49,742 nt of DNA from Methylacidiphilales bacterium (GTDB taxonomy: Bacteria > Verrucomicrobiota > Verrucomicrobiia > Methylacidiphilales > UBA1321), in assembly GCA_021272315.1 (NCBI GenBank), contig JAJSLI010000126.1:1-49742 (forward strand), given 5' to 3'. Below the pieces are notes generated by a model. The model did not search any database, was not told where the DNA came from, and saw only the letters and a list, made by a program, of their open reading frames with translations. This document shows positions 24,958-33,711 of the stretch, piece after piece; within the stretch, counting starts at the first letter, position 1, and each line of letters begins with the position of its first letter. The position numbers and the translations under genes are program-made.

Positions 24958-25438
24958 GAGAAAAGGTGCTTGTCTCCTTTTTCCACTAGGCATCGTTTGT
25001 TGAGTTGAGTTAAATATTTGGGAGAAATTTGGCGCTTTGCGCGAAGAAAAAAATCGATTTAGTGGCGCCTTGTGGGCACTTTGCTGCGTCCAATGTGCCG
25101 CTGGGCGAAGGTGCGTTGTCCATGCCAAGTTGGAATCGAGGGCAAACCCGCCTGCGGGAAGCGACCCGATGGCGGGCTTGCCGGATATGTCTAGAGATGG
25201 GGCGTCCATGGCCGCACGTTACCTCTTGCCGACTCCCGCTGTCTTGGCGTCCTGCGCGAAAAGCGCGATAGCGGGCATTTTGTCCTCGCTCCCAAGTTGT
25301 ACTTGGGAGCGCAGGTGTCCCCGCAACTTTGTTGCTTCAGCCTGAGGGAAGCGCAGCTTCGCCGACAAGGGCGTTCCCAAGTGCAACTTGGGAACGAGAG
25401 AAATGGATTTACGCGGTCCGCCGAAAGGTCCCGTCCGT
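24958..25438. other. Convergent intergenic region with palindromic repeats
   Basis: 480 bp between the ends of the TIR-FHA and kinase genes. It carries the two perfect hairpins at 25287-25311 and 25372-25396 and a GC-rich inverted stretch near 25147-25183 (GGCAAACCCGCC ... GGCGGGCTTGCC-like). No gene is supported. The hairpins probably also end transcription from both sides. Confidence 0.5.
25287..25396. repeat. Pair of perfect small palindromes (REP/BIME-like element)
   Basis: CGCTCCCAAGT / ACTTGGGAGCG (25287-25311) and CGTTCCCAAGT / ACTTGGGAACG (25372-25396) each have 11-bp arms and a 3-nt loop. They bracket a 60-bp stretch that has its own GAAGCGCAGCTTC dyad. Related fragments lie at 6768 and 11851. 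The layout resembles bipartite REP elements moved by RAYT transposases; no such transposase is in the window. Confidence 0.75.
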
Positions 25439-28018
25439 TCACCACGGCACCTTCGCAACAAACGCATCGTACTGCTTTTGGGCCGCGTCGACATTGCCCT
25501 GCGGCTGCGAAAGAGTCTGCTGATCGGCATCGATCTTCGCCTGAAGATCCGCGATCCGCTGGTCCTTGTCCTGCTGCGAGCCGAAAAATGGGTTGTTAAC
25601 GACAGAATGGCCGGTGATGACTTTGCCGAAAAAGTTGAGTGTATCGGTCGCGGCCTGCACATTTTGCGCGCCCACGGGTTCCTTTTCCGCGGCGGCTTTT
25701 TCCGCTTCGAGGGTGTTGATCTGGTCTCTCACGCTGGACGATCCATTTTTCGCCTCGTCGAGCGCGTTCGCCAAATCATCGAGTTGCTTTAGCTCATTCG
25801 CAAACTTGTCCTGCATGGCCTGAAAATCGGCATTACCGCCAGCCCCCTTGTTATCCGCGGCAAACTGTTTGAAGACCTTGATCTGGGCCGTGAGTTTGTC
25901 GTGATCGGGCGGCATCTCGGTTTCGAGCTGGGCGAGGGCGAGCACCAGCTTCATGTCGTCCGGGTACTGGGCCGCGAAGGTCTTCAACTGCTTGTAGCCA
26001 TCGGCGGGAGGCCCGGTCTGGCTCATCTTGATCGCGGCATCGACCTGCTGCTGATATTGCGACAACTGCGGCTGGAATTGCGCGTCGAGCCGGTCAATCG
26101 ATTCCTTTTCCAGCACGCCGTTCAACTGGTCCAATTGCAGCTGCGCGGCCGCGAATTTTTTATCGCTGATCAGGTCCTTGATTTGCGAGGCGATGTCCTT
26201 CTCGGTTGAGGCGCGCGTGTCGGAGAGCTCCTTGTCCTGCTTGGTCGTGTCCTGGCCGAGCGCCTTCAACTGCGCCAGATCGGCGGCGGCGGGAGCCAGC
26301 ACCCCGTAACTCAGGTATTTTTCGAAGGCCTGACCGAGAAGATCGACCAGCTCGCTCTTGCCCTTGGCGTCGAGTTGACCCGCGTCCATCTGCCCGAGAA
26401 TGACCTTGGCGGTATCGGGGCTGGCGCCGGCGGCGATGCCCAGCTTGATCAGGTCGATATTTTCCGTCAGCGTATTGTGCCCTGGCACTTCAACGGTTTC
26501 CGTATGGGACGTGACGCCCGATTTGCTCAGCGTAAGTTGATAGTCCCCGGCGGGAAGATTCTCCAGGAAATCGGGAGTCGTTCCCTCCTTGGAGGTGTCT
26601 GAAGTGACATTCGTGCCATCCAGCGAGTAATGGGCGTCGGTGGGCGAACTCGTCAGGTTCAGCTTGCCGAACGTCCGCTTGAGGGTAATGGCCGGCAACT
26701 TCACCGTCTGGCCTTCGGCAATTGTCACCGTCTCCTCGTCCGGATCGTATCCCGTCTCAGAAACCGTGACATGGTAGCGGCCGAGCCAAAGAGCTTGAAA
26801 ATCAGCCGGCGTAACCTGGTCCTTTTGTCCCCAGATATGGACCGTTGCGCCCGACGGGTCCGACGTCACGAAAAGCTCGCCCTTTGTCGCGATAAAGGGC
26901 CACAAAACGAACGACCAAAGCCCCCATCCCAAAAGCCCGAGCGCAACCACGCCGGCGCCCGCCAGCAAAACCTTCTTCGTCGGGAATGGTTTCCGCGGCG
27001 GCTTCTGCGCCGGGGGCGGGGGCGGCATCCCAGGCGGCCTCGCGGTGGTTTTCGAATCCTTGGCCGTGACCGTCGTTTTCTTCGCCGTTTCGGTGGAGGA
27101 ACGGGTTTGCCTTGTGCCGATGGGAAGGCCGAGCCGCTCCGCGACTTCCAGCATGTCCTTGGGGCGTTGCTCCGGGACTTTTTCCAGGCACGCGGCCACC
27201 GTCTCCTCCCATTCCTTGGGGATCTCCTGTCCCGTGATTTCAAGCTCCTGCCTGCGCTCGCTCATCCTTTTCGGAATCGATTGCCGCACCTGGAACGGGA
27301 TGTCCCCGCTGTAAAACGGCGGCTTGCTGGTGAGGAATTCGTAGATGGTGGCCCCGAGGGCGTAGATGTCGTCCGTCACGCGCGACATATCGCCGTTCAT
27401 CTGCTGCGGGCTCATGTAAACGAGGGTCCCGCTCGTCGCCTTGCGCATGGTCACGGCGGTCATGGAATCGCTGACGCTTCGCGCGATCCCAAAATCGGCG
27501 ATCTTCACCTGCCCGCGCGACGTGAGCATGAGATTCGCCGGTTTCAAGTCGCGATGCACCACTTTGACTTCCTCATGCGCATAAAAGAGCGCCTGACAGG
27601 CCTGCGCCATCCAGTCCGAGAGCTCGCCAACCTCAAAAACCCGGTTTTCCTTGTCAATACGCAAGGCCGCCAGCGTCTTGCCATCGATATATTCCATCGA
27701 AATCGCGGCCGCCTGCTGGTCCGTCACAAAATCGTAAATGCGAATGATGTTGGGATGCGTGAGATCGAGGCAGCGGCGCGTTTCGCGCTTCAGATCGTCC
27801 AAGGCACCCGCATCGAAATGGACGGCCTCGGGAAGGAATTTCAGGGCCACGTCCCGCTCCAGGCGCTCGTCGTGCGCCAACCAGACAACGCCCATGCCTC
27901 CACGACCGAGAACATGACGCAGGGAGTAGCGTCCAAAAACCTGCTGGCTCACGACGAGCCCGCGAATGGTCACGCCAAAATCGAGATCATCTGGAACGGG
28001 TGTCAGTTCAGATGCCAT
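25439..28018 (-). CDS. Membrane Ser/Thr protein kinase with PEGA domains and coiled-coil tail
   Basis: The N-terminal Hanks-type kinase is complete: glycine loop LGRGGMGVVWLA (38-49), K60 in VALKF, catalytic VVHRDLKPANLML (HRD 155-157), DFG at 175-177 and GTLVYMSPQQM. A Pro-rich juxtamembrane stretch precedes one membrane helix (about 349-373). Outside follow two PEGA-type beta domains (about 379-450 and 453-535, e.g. GELFVTSDPSGATVHIWG), then a long Gln/Lys/Asp-rich helical region (about 580-859) with coiled-coil character. This is a PknB-like sensor kinase with an envelope-facing sensor part. It converges on the FHA-containing TIR gene, an obvious candidate substrate or reader. The target is not known. 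Confidence 0.88.
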   Translation of the reverse strand: MASELTPVPDDLDFGVTIRGLVVSQQVFGRYSLRHVLGRGGMGVVWLAHDERLERDVALKFLPEAVHFDAGALDDLKRETRRCLDLTHPNIIRIYDFVTDQQAAAISMEYIDGKTLAALRIDKENRVFEVGELSDWMAQACQALFYAHEEVKVVHRDLKPANLMLTSRGQVKIADFGIARSVSDSMTAVTMRKATSGTLVYMSPQQMNGDMSRVTDDIYALGATIYEFLTSKPPFYSGDIPFQVRQSIPKRMSERRQELEITGQEIPKEWEETVAACLEKVPEQRPKDMLEVAERLGLPIGTRQTRSSTETAKKTTVTAKDSKTTARPPGMPPPPPAQKPPRKPFPTKKVLLAGAGVVALGLLGWGLWSFVLWPFIATKGELFVTSDPSGATVHIWGQKDQVTPADFQALWLGRYHVTVSETGYDPDEETVTIAEGQTVKLPAITLKRTFGKLNLTSSPTDAHYSLDGTNVTSDTSKEGTTPDFLENLPAGDYQLTLSKSGVTSHTETVEVPGHNTLTENIDLIKLGIAAGASPDTAKVILGQMDAGQLDAKGKSELVDLLGQAFEKYLSYGVLAPAAADLAQLKALGQDTTKQDKELSDTRASTEKDIASQIKDLISDKKFAAAQLQLDQLNGVLEKESIDRLDAQFQPQLSQYQQQVDAAIKMSQTGPPADGYKQLKTFAAQYPDDMKLVLALAQLETEMPPDHDKLTAQIKVFKQFAADNKGAGGNADFQAMQDKFANELKQLDDLANALDEAKNGSSSVRDQINTLEAEKAAAEKEPVGAQNVQAATDTLNFFGKVITGHSVVNNPFFGSQQDKDQRIADLQAKIDADQQTLSQPQGNVDAAQKQYDAFVAKVPW

Positions 28019-28303
28019 AACGCGCCTTTCCGGTTACGGGGACCGACGAAGCTTAAGGCCCGTCGCCTCGGATTCAGTTTTCCAAGTTATCCTGTGGGTC
28101 ATAGGGTGGCAACTTTTGCCTTAACATATGGGAAAATCGCCCAAAGAAAAGCGACTTTCGGTTTAGATATCACGCGCCCCTTGGAAACCACGGCAAAAGT
28201 ACCTTAATCCTCCAAGCCGGGGTTCGTTTGACCCTGCGCGACCCATGGCTACATTTGAAATGAATTCCAAGCTCGGGCTGTGCTAACGTGGGAGTAATCT
28301 CTT

Positions 28304-29791
28304 ATGCCAAACGAAATAAAAAATTACGATCTGGTTATTATTGGCGGCGGCCCGGCGGGCATGATCGCCGCCTCCAGCGCAACGGAACGGCACAAAACCA
28401 TCGCCTTGGTCGATTGTCATCATGAGCTCGGTGGCGCCGGCATTAATACCGGTACCGTCCCGAGCAAGACGCTCCGCGAGACGGCGCTGGCCTTGTCCGG
28501 ATTGAAATCCCGCAAACTCTACGGTGTCGATCTCTCCCTGCGGCGGGAGGTGACGGTTTCCGACTTCCTCGGTCACGAGCAGAACGTGCGAGCCATCTTC
28601 AACGCCTCCCTCTTAAAACGCCTCGAATCCGATCACGCCGAGGTTTTTTTCGGTACCGCTTCCTTCGTTGATTCGCATATGGTCAGCGTATGCCCCCTCC
28701 CCGGCGCATCCGCGCAGGACGGGCCGTCCACCGCAAACGAGGCCATCCTCCTGCGTGGAGAAAAGATTTTAATCGCCACGGGATCTTCGCCCGTTCGGCC
28801 CGATATTTTTCCCTTTGGCGCCGGCGAGATTTACGATTCCGACACGATCCTGAAACTCGACCGCATTCCCAAAACGATGGCAGCCGTCGGCTCGGGCGTG
28901 ATTGGCAGTGAGTATGGCTGCACGTTCGCCGCCCTTGGGGCCAAGGTCCACATCATTGACGGCCGGGACAAGCTCCTGCCCTTTCTTGATACGGAGGTTT
29001 CCCTGGCTCTGGCCGCCGCCATGGAACGCACCGGTATTACATTCCACTGGAATGAAAAAGTCCGGCAATGCGCGGTTTTGCCGTCCGGCGAAGTGACGCT
29101 CTCCTTCCTTTCCGGTAAATCGCTGATCGTCGACGCGGTCCTGGTGGCGGCGGGGAGAAAAAGCAACACGGAGACGCTGCACCTGCCGTTGGCGGGCGTG
29201 ACGACGGGTGAACGGGGCATCATTCCGGTCGACGATCAGTTCCGCACGAACGTGCCGCACATCTACGCTGCGGGTGACGTAATCGGATTTCCGGCGCTGG
29301 CCTCGACCAGCATGGAGCAGGCCCGGCGGGCGGTGGAACATGCCCTGGGCGGGGAAGTGTACGCACTCTCTCCCCTCTTACCCAACGGGATCTATACCAT
29401 CCCGGAGGTCAGCATGATCGGGGAAACGGAGGAGTCGCTCAAAAAGCAGGGCATTGACTACGTGGTCGGCAGCGCCCGGTACGAAGACACCGCCCGGGGA
29501 AAGATCATTGGAGACAAGGACGGCTTTCTCAAGCTCCTCTTCCGCCGCGATAACATGAAGCTGGTCGGCGTCCATGTCATGGGAGAGCTGGCCACGGAGA
29601 TCGTTCACATCGGCCTGATGGCGATGCTGACGGGGGCTTCCGCACAAATCTTCGTGGAAGCCTGCTTCAATGTTCCCACGCTCGGCGTACTCTACAAAAC
29701 GGCGACCCTGAATGCCCTCCGTGAAGTCGCGAAAAGCGCCCCGAACGCTTCGTCATCCCAAGCTTTGGACCCGGCCCGATTCTCCGATTGA
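28304..29791 (+). CDS. SthA-like pyridine nucleotide transhydrogenase / dihydrolipoamide dehydrogenase family flavoprotein
   Basis: The 495-residue protein has the FAD-binding GGGPAG (14-19), the NAD(P)-binding GSGVIGSEYG, and IYAAGDVIGFPALAS near the second FAD site. A C-terminal dimerisation domain is also present. In the redox-disulfide position the usual CxxxxC is replaced: GGAGINTGTVPSK has Gly46 and Thr51 where lipoamide dehydrogenases carry Cys. The surrounding TVPSKTLRE matches soluble transhydrogenase SthA, which exchanges hydride between NADPH and NAD without a disulfide. That is my best call. Its position before the H2/NAD(H) block may be coincidental. It stands alone, with a 285-bp upstream region in which I see no clear promoter or RNA. 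Confidence 0.78.
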   Translation: MPNEIKNYDLVIIGGGPAGMIAASSATERHKTIALVDCHHELGGAGINTGTVPSKTLRETALALSGLKSRKLYGVDLSLRREVTVSDFLGHEQNVRAIFNASLLKRLESDHAEVFFGTASFVDSHMVSVCPLPGASAQDGPSTANEAILLRGEKILIATGSSPVRPDIFPFGAGEIYDSDTILKLDRIPKTMAAVGSGVIGSEYGCTFAALGAKVHIIDGRDKLLPFLDTEVSLALAAAMERTGITFHWNEKVRQCAVLPSGEVTLSFLSGKSLIVDAVLVAAGRKSNTETLHLPLAGVTTGERGIIPVDDQFRTNVPHIYAAGDVIGFPALASTSMEQARRAVEHALGGEVYALSPLLPNGIYTIPEVSMIGETEESLKKQGIDYVVGSARYEDTARGKIIGDKDGFLKLLFRRDNMKLVGVHVMGELATEIVHIGLMAMLTGASAQIFVEACFNVPTLGVLYKTATLNALREVAKSAPNASSSQALDPARFSD

Positions 29792-29829
29792 ACCGGTCCG
29801 ATAAGCTTCGGCGGATTCACCCCTGAGAC

Positions 29830-30618
29830 TCATTGCGGTGATGGGGACGGAGGTGATGATGGAGAAAGGGATGTCGCGCCAAAGAACTGGTCGATCACCG
29901 GTTGAATCGCGTCGGCCCAGATTTGATAGCCTTTGGCCGATGGATGGAGAAAGTCAGGCATGATGTCCTTGGTCAGGGTGCCGTCGGGCTGCAGGAACTT
30001 GTCGCCGAAATCGAGATAGATGATTTTCTTCCCGTCGGCCAATGGGGCAAGCGTCTGGTTGATCGCCTTGATCTTGAGGCGTGCCGGATTATCCGCCGTT
30101 TCCCCGCGGGGAAAAATACCCTGGAGGAGAATAGCCGCGTCGGGACACCGTTTTTGATATTCCCCAATAATCGCCTTGATCCCCTCCACAACTTGATCAC
30201 TTGCGTAACCTATGTTGTTGGTGCCGATCAGAAGGACGATAAGCTTGGGATGCAGGCCGTCGACCTGGCCATTCTGGAGACGCCAGAGGAGATGCTGGGT
30301 CTGGTCGCCGGAGATGCCAAAGTCGATGGCATTGAGTTTCGCATAATGCTGGCTCCAGACGTCCTTGCCGGTGGTCTGCCAAAAATCGGTGATCGAATCA
30401 CCGTCGAACACAAGATCGACCGCCGCCATCTTCTTCGCCTGGTCCAGGTTCTTTTGGAAATGTTGCAGCCAGTCAAGACGCGGCACGGGAAAGACCGCCG
30501 GATTCGTACCTGGAGGAGGCGTTGGGGGCGGCCAGCTGATGGTCCCATCGGCGAAAGCAACGGAAGAGAGCGTGAGCCCGAAGATGGCGAAGAGGATGAA
30601 ACGACCGGGTATTTTCAT
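29830..30618 (-). CDS. Secreted SGNH/GDSL hydrolase
   Basis: Of 262 residues, the first 23 form a Sec signal peptide (RFILFAIFGLTLSSVAFA). The mature enzyme shows the SGNH blocks: nucleophile VFDGDSITDFW, block II FGISGDQTQ, block III LLIGTNNIG, and C-terminal DFLHPSAKGYQIWADAI with the catalytic Asp and His. It resembles PAF-acetylhydrolase-like and carbohydrate-esterase SGNH proteins, which remove acyl or acetyl groups from lipids or glycans in the periplasm or outside the cell. The substrate is unknown. The tail is Ser/Pro-rich (LSPSSPPSPSP). It converges with sthA and is separated from the upstream isomerase gene by a hairpin. Confidence 0.85.
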   Translation of the reverse strand: MKIPGRFILFAIFGLTLSSVAFADGTISWPPPTPPPGTNPAVFPVPRLDWLQHFQKNLDQAKKMAAVDLVFDGDSITDFWQTTGKDVWSQHYAKLNAIDFGISGDQTQHLLWRLQNGQVDGLHPKLIVLLIGTNNIGYASDQVVEGIKAIIGEYQKRCPDAAILLQGIFPRGETADNPARLKIKAINQTLAPLADGKKIIYLDFGDKFLQPDGTLTKDIMPDFLHPSAKGYQIWADAIQPVIDQFFGATSLSPSSPPSPSPQ

Positions 30619-30670
30619 AATTTATTTTGTAACCATGGAGTTCTTGAAGCAAGAAAATGATGACTTCCAT

Positions 30671-30691
30671 GAAAACGGCGCGGAGCGCCGT
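30671..30691 (-). terminator. Likely intrinsic terminator of the isomerase operon
   Basis: Read on the minus strand, ACGGCGC and GCGCCGT form a 7-bp GC-rich stem with a 3-nt loop, followed by TTTT. It lies just after the end of the sugar isomerase gene and before the SGNH gene. The short T-run makes it weak. Confidence 0.5.
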
Positions 30692-30743
30692 CAATTCCGG
30701 CAAATTCGGGCGCCACCGATGATCAAGAGCATCCTCAACGAGC

Positions 30744-31577
30744 TTATCCAGAGTCTGTCAGTTTTGCCCGGAGGCGGTTGAGGTAAATGCCGTCGCGGCG
30801 CGCTGTTTCCCAGGGATCATGGCGGCCGCCATGGTCGCTGTGCTCCACGGAAAGGGCGAGGGCGCCAACGTGGGCCGGCCCTTCGGCCAGCAGCGTTCGG
30901 ACAACCGGCTCCCAGTCGAACGCGCCCTCGTCCAAAAACGTGAGTTCGCCCTTGCCGGGACCCAGGGTCCAATTGTGAATATGGACATGGGTGGTGGTGC
31001 GGGCGAGCGCGGCGAGGCTCACAATCCATGCCTCGTCCCGCAGCGGAAGCTGGAGGTTGGTTGTGAGATTGAGCCGGGCAATGCCTTCGATCAGCCGCAA
31101 CGCCGAGGAAGCGTCCTCCATCAGACTTCCCTCATGGCACTCCAGACAGAGCTCAATACCCTGCGGCGCCGCCCTATCGCAGAAATCGCGCAGGGTATCG
31201 ATTGCGTCCCGCCACTGCCGCTCTGTCGCTTCGCGCGCGCCGACGACGCCTTCACCCCAAGGCGGCCCGGTGAAGACGCGGAGACGGGTGCAGCCGATGA
31301 CCCGCGCTGCTTCCAGAAACTCCGTGAGCAGAGCGCGACTTTTTTCGATCCCCTCCCCGCCCTTCATAAAATCGAAGTAGGGGCAAAGCTGGATGCAGCG
31401 CCCTCCGGTTGCCCGAAAGGCGGCAGCCCAGCATTCCACGCCCCACTCCTGCAGACCGTCGGGCCAAAGCTCGATGCCATCGAAACCAAGCTCTCCCAGT
31501 CGCCGCAGGCCCTCCTCCGGCTCAGTCTTGGGAAAGCGCCAACAGAAACCGATGTCAAAAGCCTTGGGGCGAATCAT
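30744..31577 (-). CDS. Sugar phosphate isomerase/epimerase family protein (xylose isomerase-like TIM barrel)
   Basis: From the ATG at 31577 the product is 277 residues, opening FDIGFCWRFPKTEPEEGLRR and FDGIELWPDG, the usual first strands of AP2Ec/IolE-type TIM barrels. Metal-site residues can be seen in ELCLECHEGSLM, THVHIHNWTLG and SVEHSDHGG. Such enzymes isomerise sugars, keto-inositols or hydroxypyruvate. The frame is open to 31742, but that extension is Arg/Pro-rich and lies within the upstream gene, so I reject it. Sixteen bases after the Gfo/Idh stop it continues the same operon, and the pair is typical of sugar or inositol catabolism with unknown substrate. Confidence 0.75.
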   Translation of the reverse strand: MIRPKAFDIGFCWRFPKTEPEEGLRRLGELGFDGIELWPDGLQEWGVECWAAAFRATGGRCIQLCPYFDFMKGGEGIEKSRALLTEFLEAARVIGCTRLRVFTGPPWGEGVVGAREATERQWRDAIDTLRDFCDRAAPQGIELCLECHEGSLMEDASSALRLIEGIARLNLTTNLQLPLRDEAWIVSLAALARTTTHVHIHNWTLGPGKGELTFLDEGAFDWEPVVRTLLAEGPAHVGALALSVEHSDHGGRHDPWETARRDGIYLNRLRAKLTDSG

Positions 31578-31593
31578 CTGGCACAAAGTTGGA

Positions 31594-32631
31594 CTAAACT
31601 TTTTCCGTATATCCCGATTTTTCGGCGCGGGCCATCGCGGAGACGATCCTGAGCCCGGCCACGATTTCCTCCGGCGTGGTGGCATTGGAAAGTTTGGCCC
31701 CGCGTAGCGCGCGGTAGAAAACCTCCCATTGGTAGGTGCCACTGAGCGCGTTTGCCATCTTCTTGCGCCGCACCACCGGCTTCCCCTTGCGGTGAGTCAC
31801 CATCTCCAGCTCGACGGCCTCCCATGTCTCAGGAGTATTGGGAAAGGGCCCGGCGTTGCGGTAAACAGTGCCTCGTTCGAAATTGATCGTGAGGCTGTTG
31901 CGATAATGTTGAAAATCATCGACGCAGAAGGAGCTGAAAATGTTGACCAGCCCGCCGTTCTTGAACTGAATGCCGAGCTGGGCGTTGTCGGGGGTGGGGC
32001 GCCCGGTGGAAAGGCGAGAATGGAAGACCTGGACAGCGCGAGGCTCACCGAAGAAGCGAACCAGGTCGTTGATATGATAGATGCCTATGCGGAAAACCGG
32101 CGCCAACGGACAGTGCTTTGGATTGTCGTACCAGCTTCCGTCGGCCTTCTCTCGGTAATTCGCCCAGGCATCGGCCCGGGCGCCGATGGGACGGCCCAGG
32201 CGAAACTCATCGCGCCACCGGGCAATCTGCTCGAGATCAGGGGAGAGAACCGGTGAGGGTGAATTGAGATGGATGATCCGCTTGCGCCGCCGAGCCTCGC
32301 GGAGCACGTCGAGCGCAGCTTTGGGATCGACCTCGAAGGGCTTGGTCGTCATTACGTCCTTGCCCGCGCGGATGATCCGCCGTAACAATCCGGCCCGGCC
32401 GGCAGGCCCGGTATAGAGCCCGATTGCTGGAATCTCACGGTTGGCCAGAAGGGCGTCAAGATCGGTGTAGACTTCGCATTTCAAACGCTTACCCATCGCC
32501 ACAGCCTTGGCCTTGTCCAGATCGCAAACAGCGGCGATTTGAAAATACTTCCGCCCCGGGTCCTGAAGAAGACGTTCGATGATATGGCCTCCGAAATTGA
32601 GGCCGACAATGGCGATTCGAATCCGTTTCAT
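31594..32631 (-). CDS. Gfo/Idh/MocA family NAD(P)-dependent oxidoreductase
   Basis: A 345-residue cytosolic enzyme. The N-terminal Rossmann domain has RIAIVGLNFGGHIIERLL with the dinucleotide loop, then AAVCDLDKAKAVAMGKRL. The catalytic lysine is in VMTTKPFEVD, a variant of the EKP motif in which T replaces E. A C-terminal beta-sheet substrate domain follows, with IGIYHINDLVRFFGEP. Members oxidise or epimerise sugars and inositols using NAD(P). It lacks a Tat signal, unlike many related proteins. It starts the two-gene operon with the sugar isomerase. The substrate is not evident. Confidence 0.85.
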   Translation of the reverse strand: MKRIRIAIVGLNFGGHIIERLLQDPGRKYFQIAAVCDLDKAKAVAMGKRLKCEVYTDLDALLANREIPAIGLYTGPAGRAGLLRRIIRAGKDVMTTKPFEVDPKAALDVLREARRRKRIIHLNSPSPVLSPDLEQIARWRDEFRLGRPIGARADAWANYREKADGSWYDNPKHCPLAPVFRIGIYHINDLVRFFGEPRAVQVFHSRLSTGRPTPDNAQLGIQFKNGGLVNIFSSFCVDDFQHYRNSLTINFERGTVYRNAGPFPNTPETWEAVELEMVTHRKGKPVVRRKKMANALSGTYQWEVFYRALRGAKLSNATTPEEIVAGLRIVSAMARAEKSGYTEKV

Positions 32632-32909
32632 GAGAAGCGCGACTCTACGGCCATTTCAAAAACTGGTCTAGTTAGATCGTTGCAATCGGCGAGAACCTGA
32701 TTTTCGCGCATGGCCCGGTCTTCCTCGAACACTTTGATGGCAAAGTCCACCTGTTCCTCCGGCGAAGATCCATCGAACCACCGGGGAAACCGCCAAAACC
32801 GAGAAACAGGTGCATTCGGTATGGGTATTCGGAGAAGGCATGTTGACGCAGGTGCTCGCGCCAATGCTCCGCAGATCGTCCGCCGTCCGTCGTCGACCTG
32901 AACCACCAC
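32628..32909 (-). pseudogene. Short unexplained frame, possibly a gene remnant
   Basis: Downstream of hypA an open stretch of about 93 codons includes SRFWRFPRWFDGSSPEEQVD and KVFEEDRAMRENQ. It vaguely recalls the C-terminal end of Rieske-type ring hydroxylases. It has no convincing start, begins right after hypA, and runs into the Gfo/Idh start. I list it as a possible decayed fragment only. Confidence 0.2.
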
Positions 32910-32933
32910 TTCGACGAGCTTAAGATCGTGGGC

Positions 32934-33239
32934 TTAGTCGATCTCTTTCGTCGCCCCACACTTGGGGCAAATGAACATGTGCCCGACGAGCTCATCGCTG
33001 TCGATGACCTGTTTATGGCCGCAACTACAGTTGAAATCGAGATTCACCGTGTCGATCGTGATGGGTGTCTGTTCCAGGAGCGTGCCCACAGTCAGCGACT
33101 GGTAGGCCTGTTGGAAAGCCTCTTCTGAAAAGGCGCTGCCACGTTTGAATCGGACCGACATTATCTTGGCAACCCTTTGCTTTTCGATGGCATCAAGCAT
33201 GGAGTTGACGATGGATTCGACGATGGAATATTCATGCAT
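32934..33239 (-). CDS. hypA: Hydrogenase nickel insertion protein HypA
   Basis: HypA delivers nickel to [NiFe] hydrogenase precursors. The 101-residue protein starts with the invariant MHE (Met-His-Glu, His2 binds nickel). It carries the zinc ribbon CSCGHK ... CPKCGA near the C-terminus. The start at 33239 is set by MHE and by AAGGAG located 7 bases upstream; the longer frame to 33272 is not needed. It overlaps the maturation protease gene by 8 bp and is the last gene of the hox operon. HypB is not in the window. Confidence 0.93.
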   Translation of the reverse strand: MHEYSIVESIVNSMLDAIEKQRVAKIMSVRFKRGSAFSEEAFQQAYQSLTVGTLLEQTPITIDTVNLDFNCSCGHKQVIDSDELVGHMFICPKCGATKEID

Positions 33240-33711
33240 AAAGGGGCTCCTTACTGGAGTGCAGTGCGGCAATCTGCCTGCGAATATGCCCTACGACGGC
33301 AGGCAGGACAGCCTCGACCTTATGCGAAAGATTTTCGTGGCAGGCAAAGGACTCCGCGGCCACCGAAACCACCAGCGCCCCGGGGCAGGATGGAAACAGC
33401 GCCCCGGTATAGGCGAGCAAACCCGAGATATCAAAATGATGTCCGAGAGAAGGAGCGTGCGCCGAGGCGGGCATCACGCGTTCGTATTTCCACGTTCCGG
33501 GTTCTCCCTCGTTTGACGCGTCGACAAATATCACCAGGTCCACAGCGTGAATCGGTTCGGACAGTTCGGGCGTCAATTGCTGCACCGCCATGATCGCAAC
33601 AGACGGGTCCGTTATGCAGGCGGCCAGGCGTCCAGCCACCTCCCAACCCAAGCCGTCGTCGCCCCGAAGCGGGTTGCCATATCCGATGATCAGGACGCGC
33701 TTGTTCGTCAA
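33232..33711 (-). CDS. hoxW: Hydrogenase maturation protease (HoxW/HybD family)
   Basis: This endopeptidase removes the C-terminal tail of the hydrogenase large subunit after nickel insertion. The 159-residue protein shows the family blocks: VLIIGYGNPLRGDDGLGWEV with the first nickel-sensing Asp/Glu positions, VDLVIFVDAS with the second Asp, and SLGHHFDIS with the conserved His. Its gene overlaps hoxH by 4 bp and hypA by 8 bp. HoxH here does keep a 24-residue tail after the last ligand motif, so there is a substrate for it. Confidence 0.9.
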   Translation of the reverse strand: MTNKRVLIIGYGNPLRGDDGLGWEVAGRLAACITDPSVAIMAVQQLTPELSEPIHAVDLVIFVDASNEGEPGTWKYERVMPASAHAPSLGHHFDISGLLAYTGALFPSCPGALVVSVAAESFACHENLSHKVEAVLPAVVGHIRRQIAALHSSKEPLYA

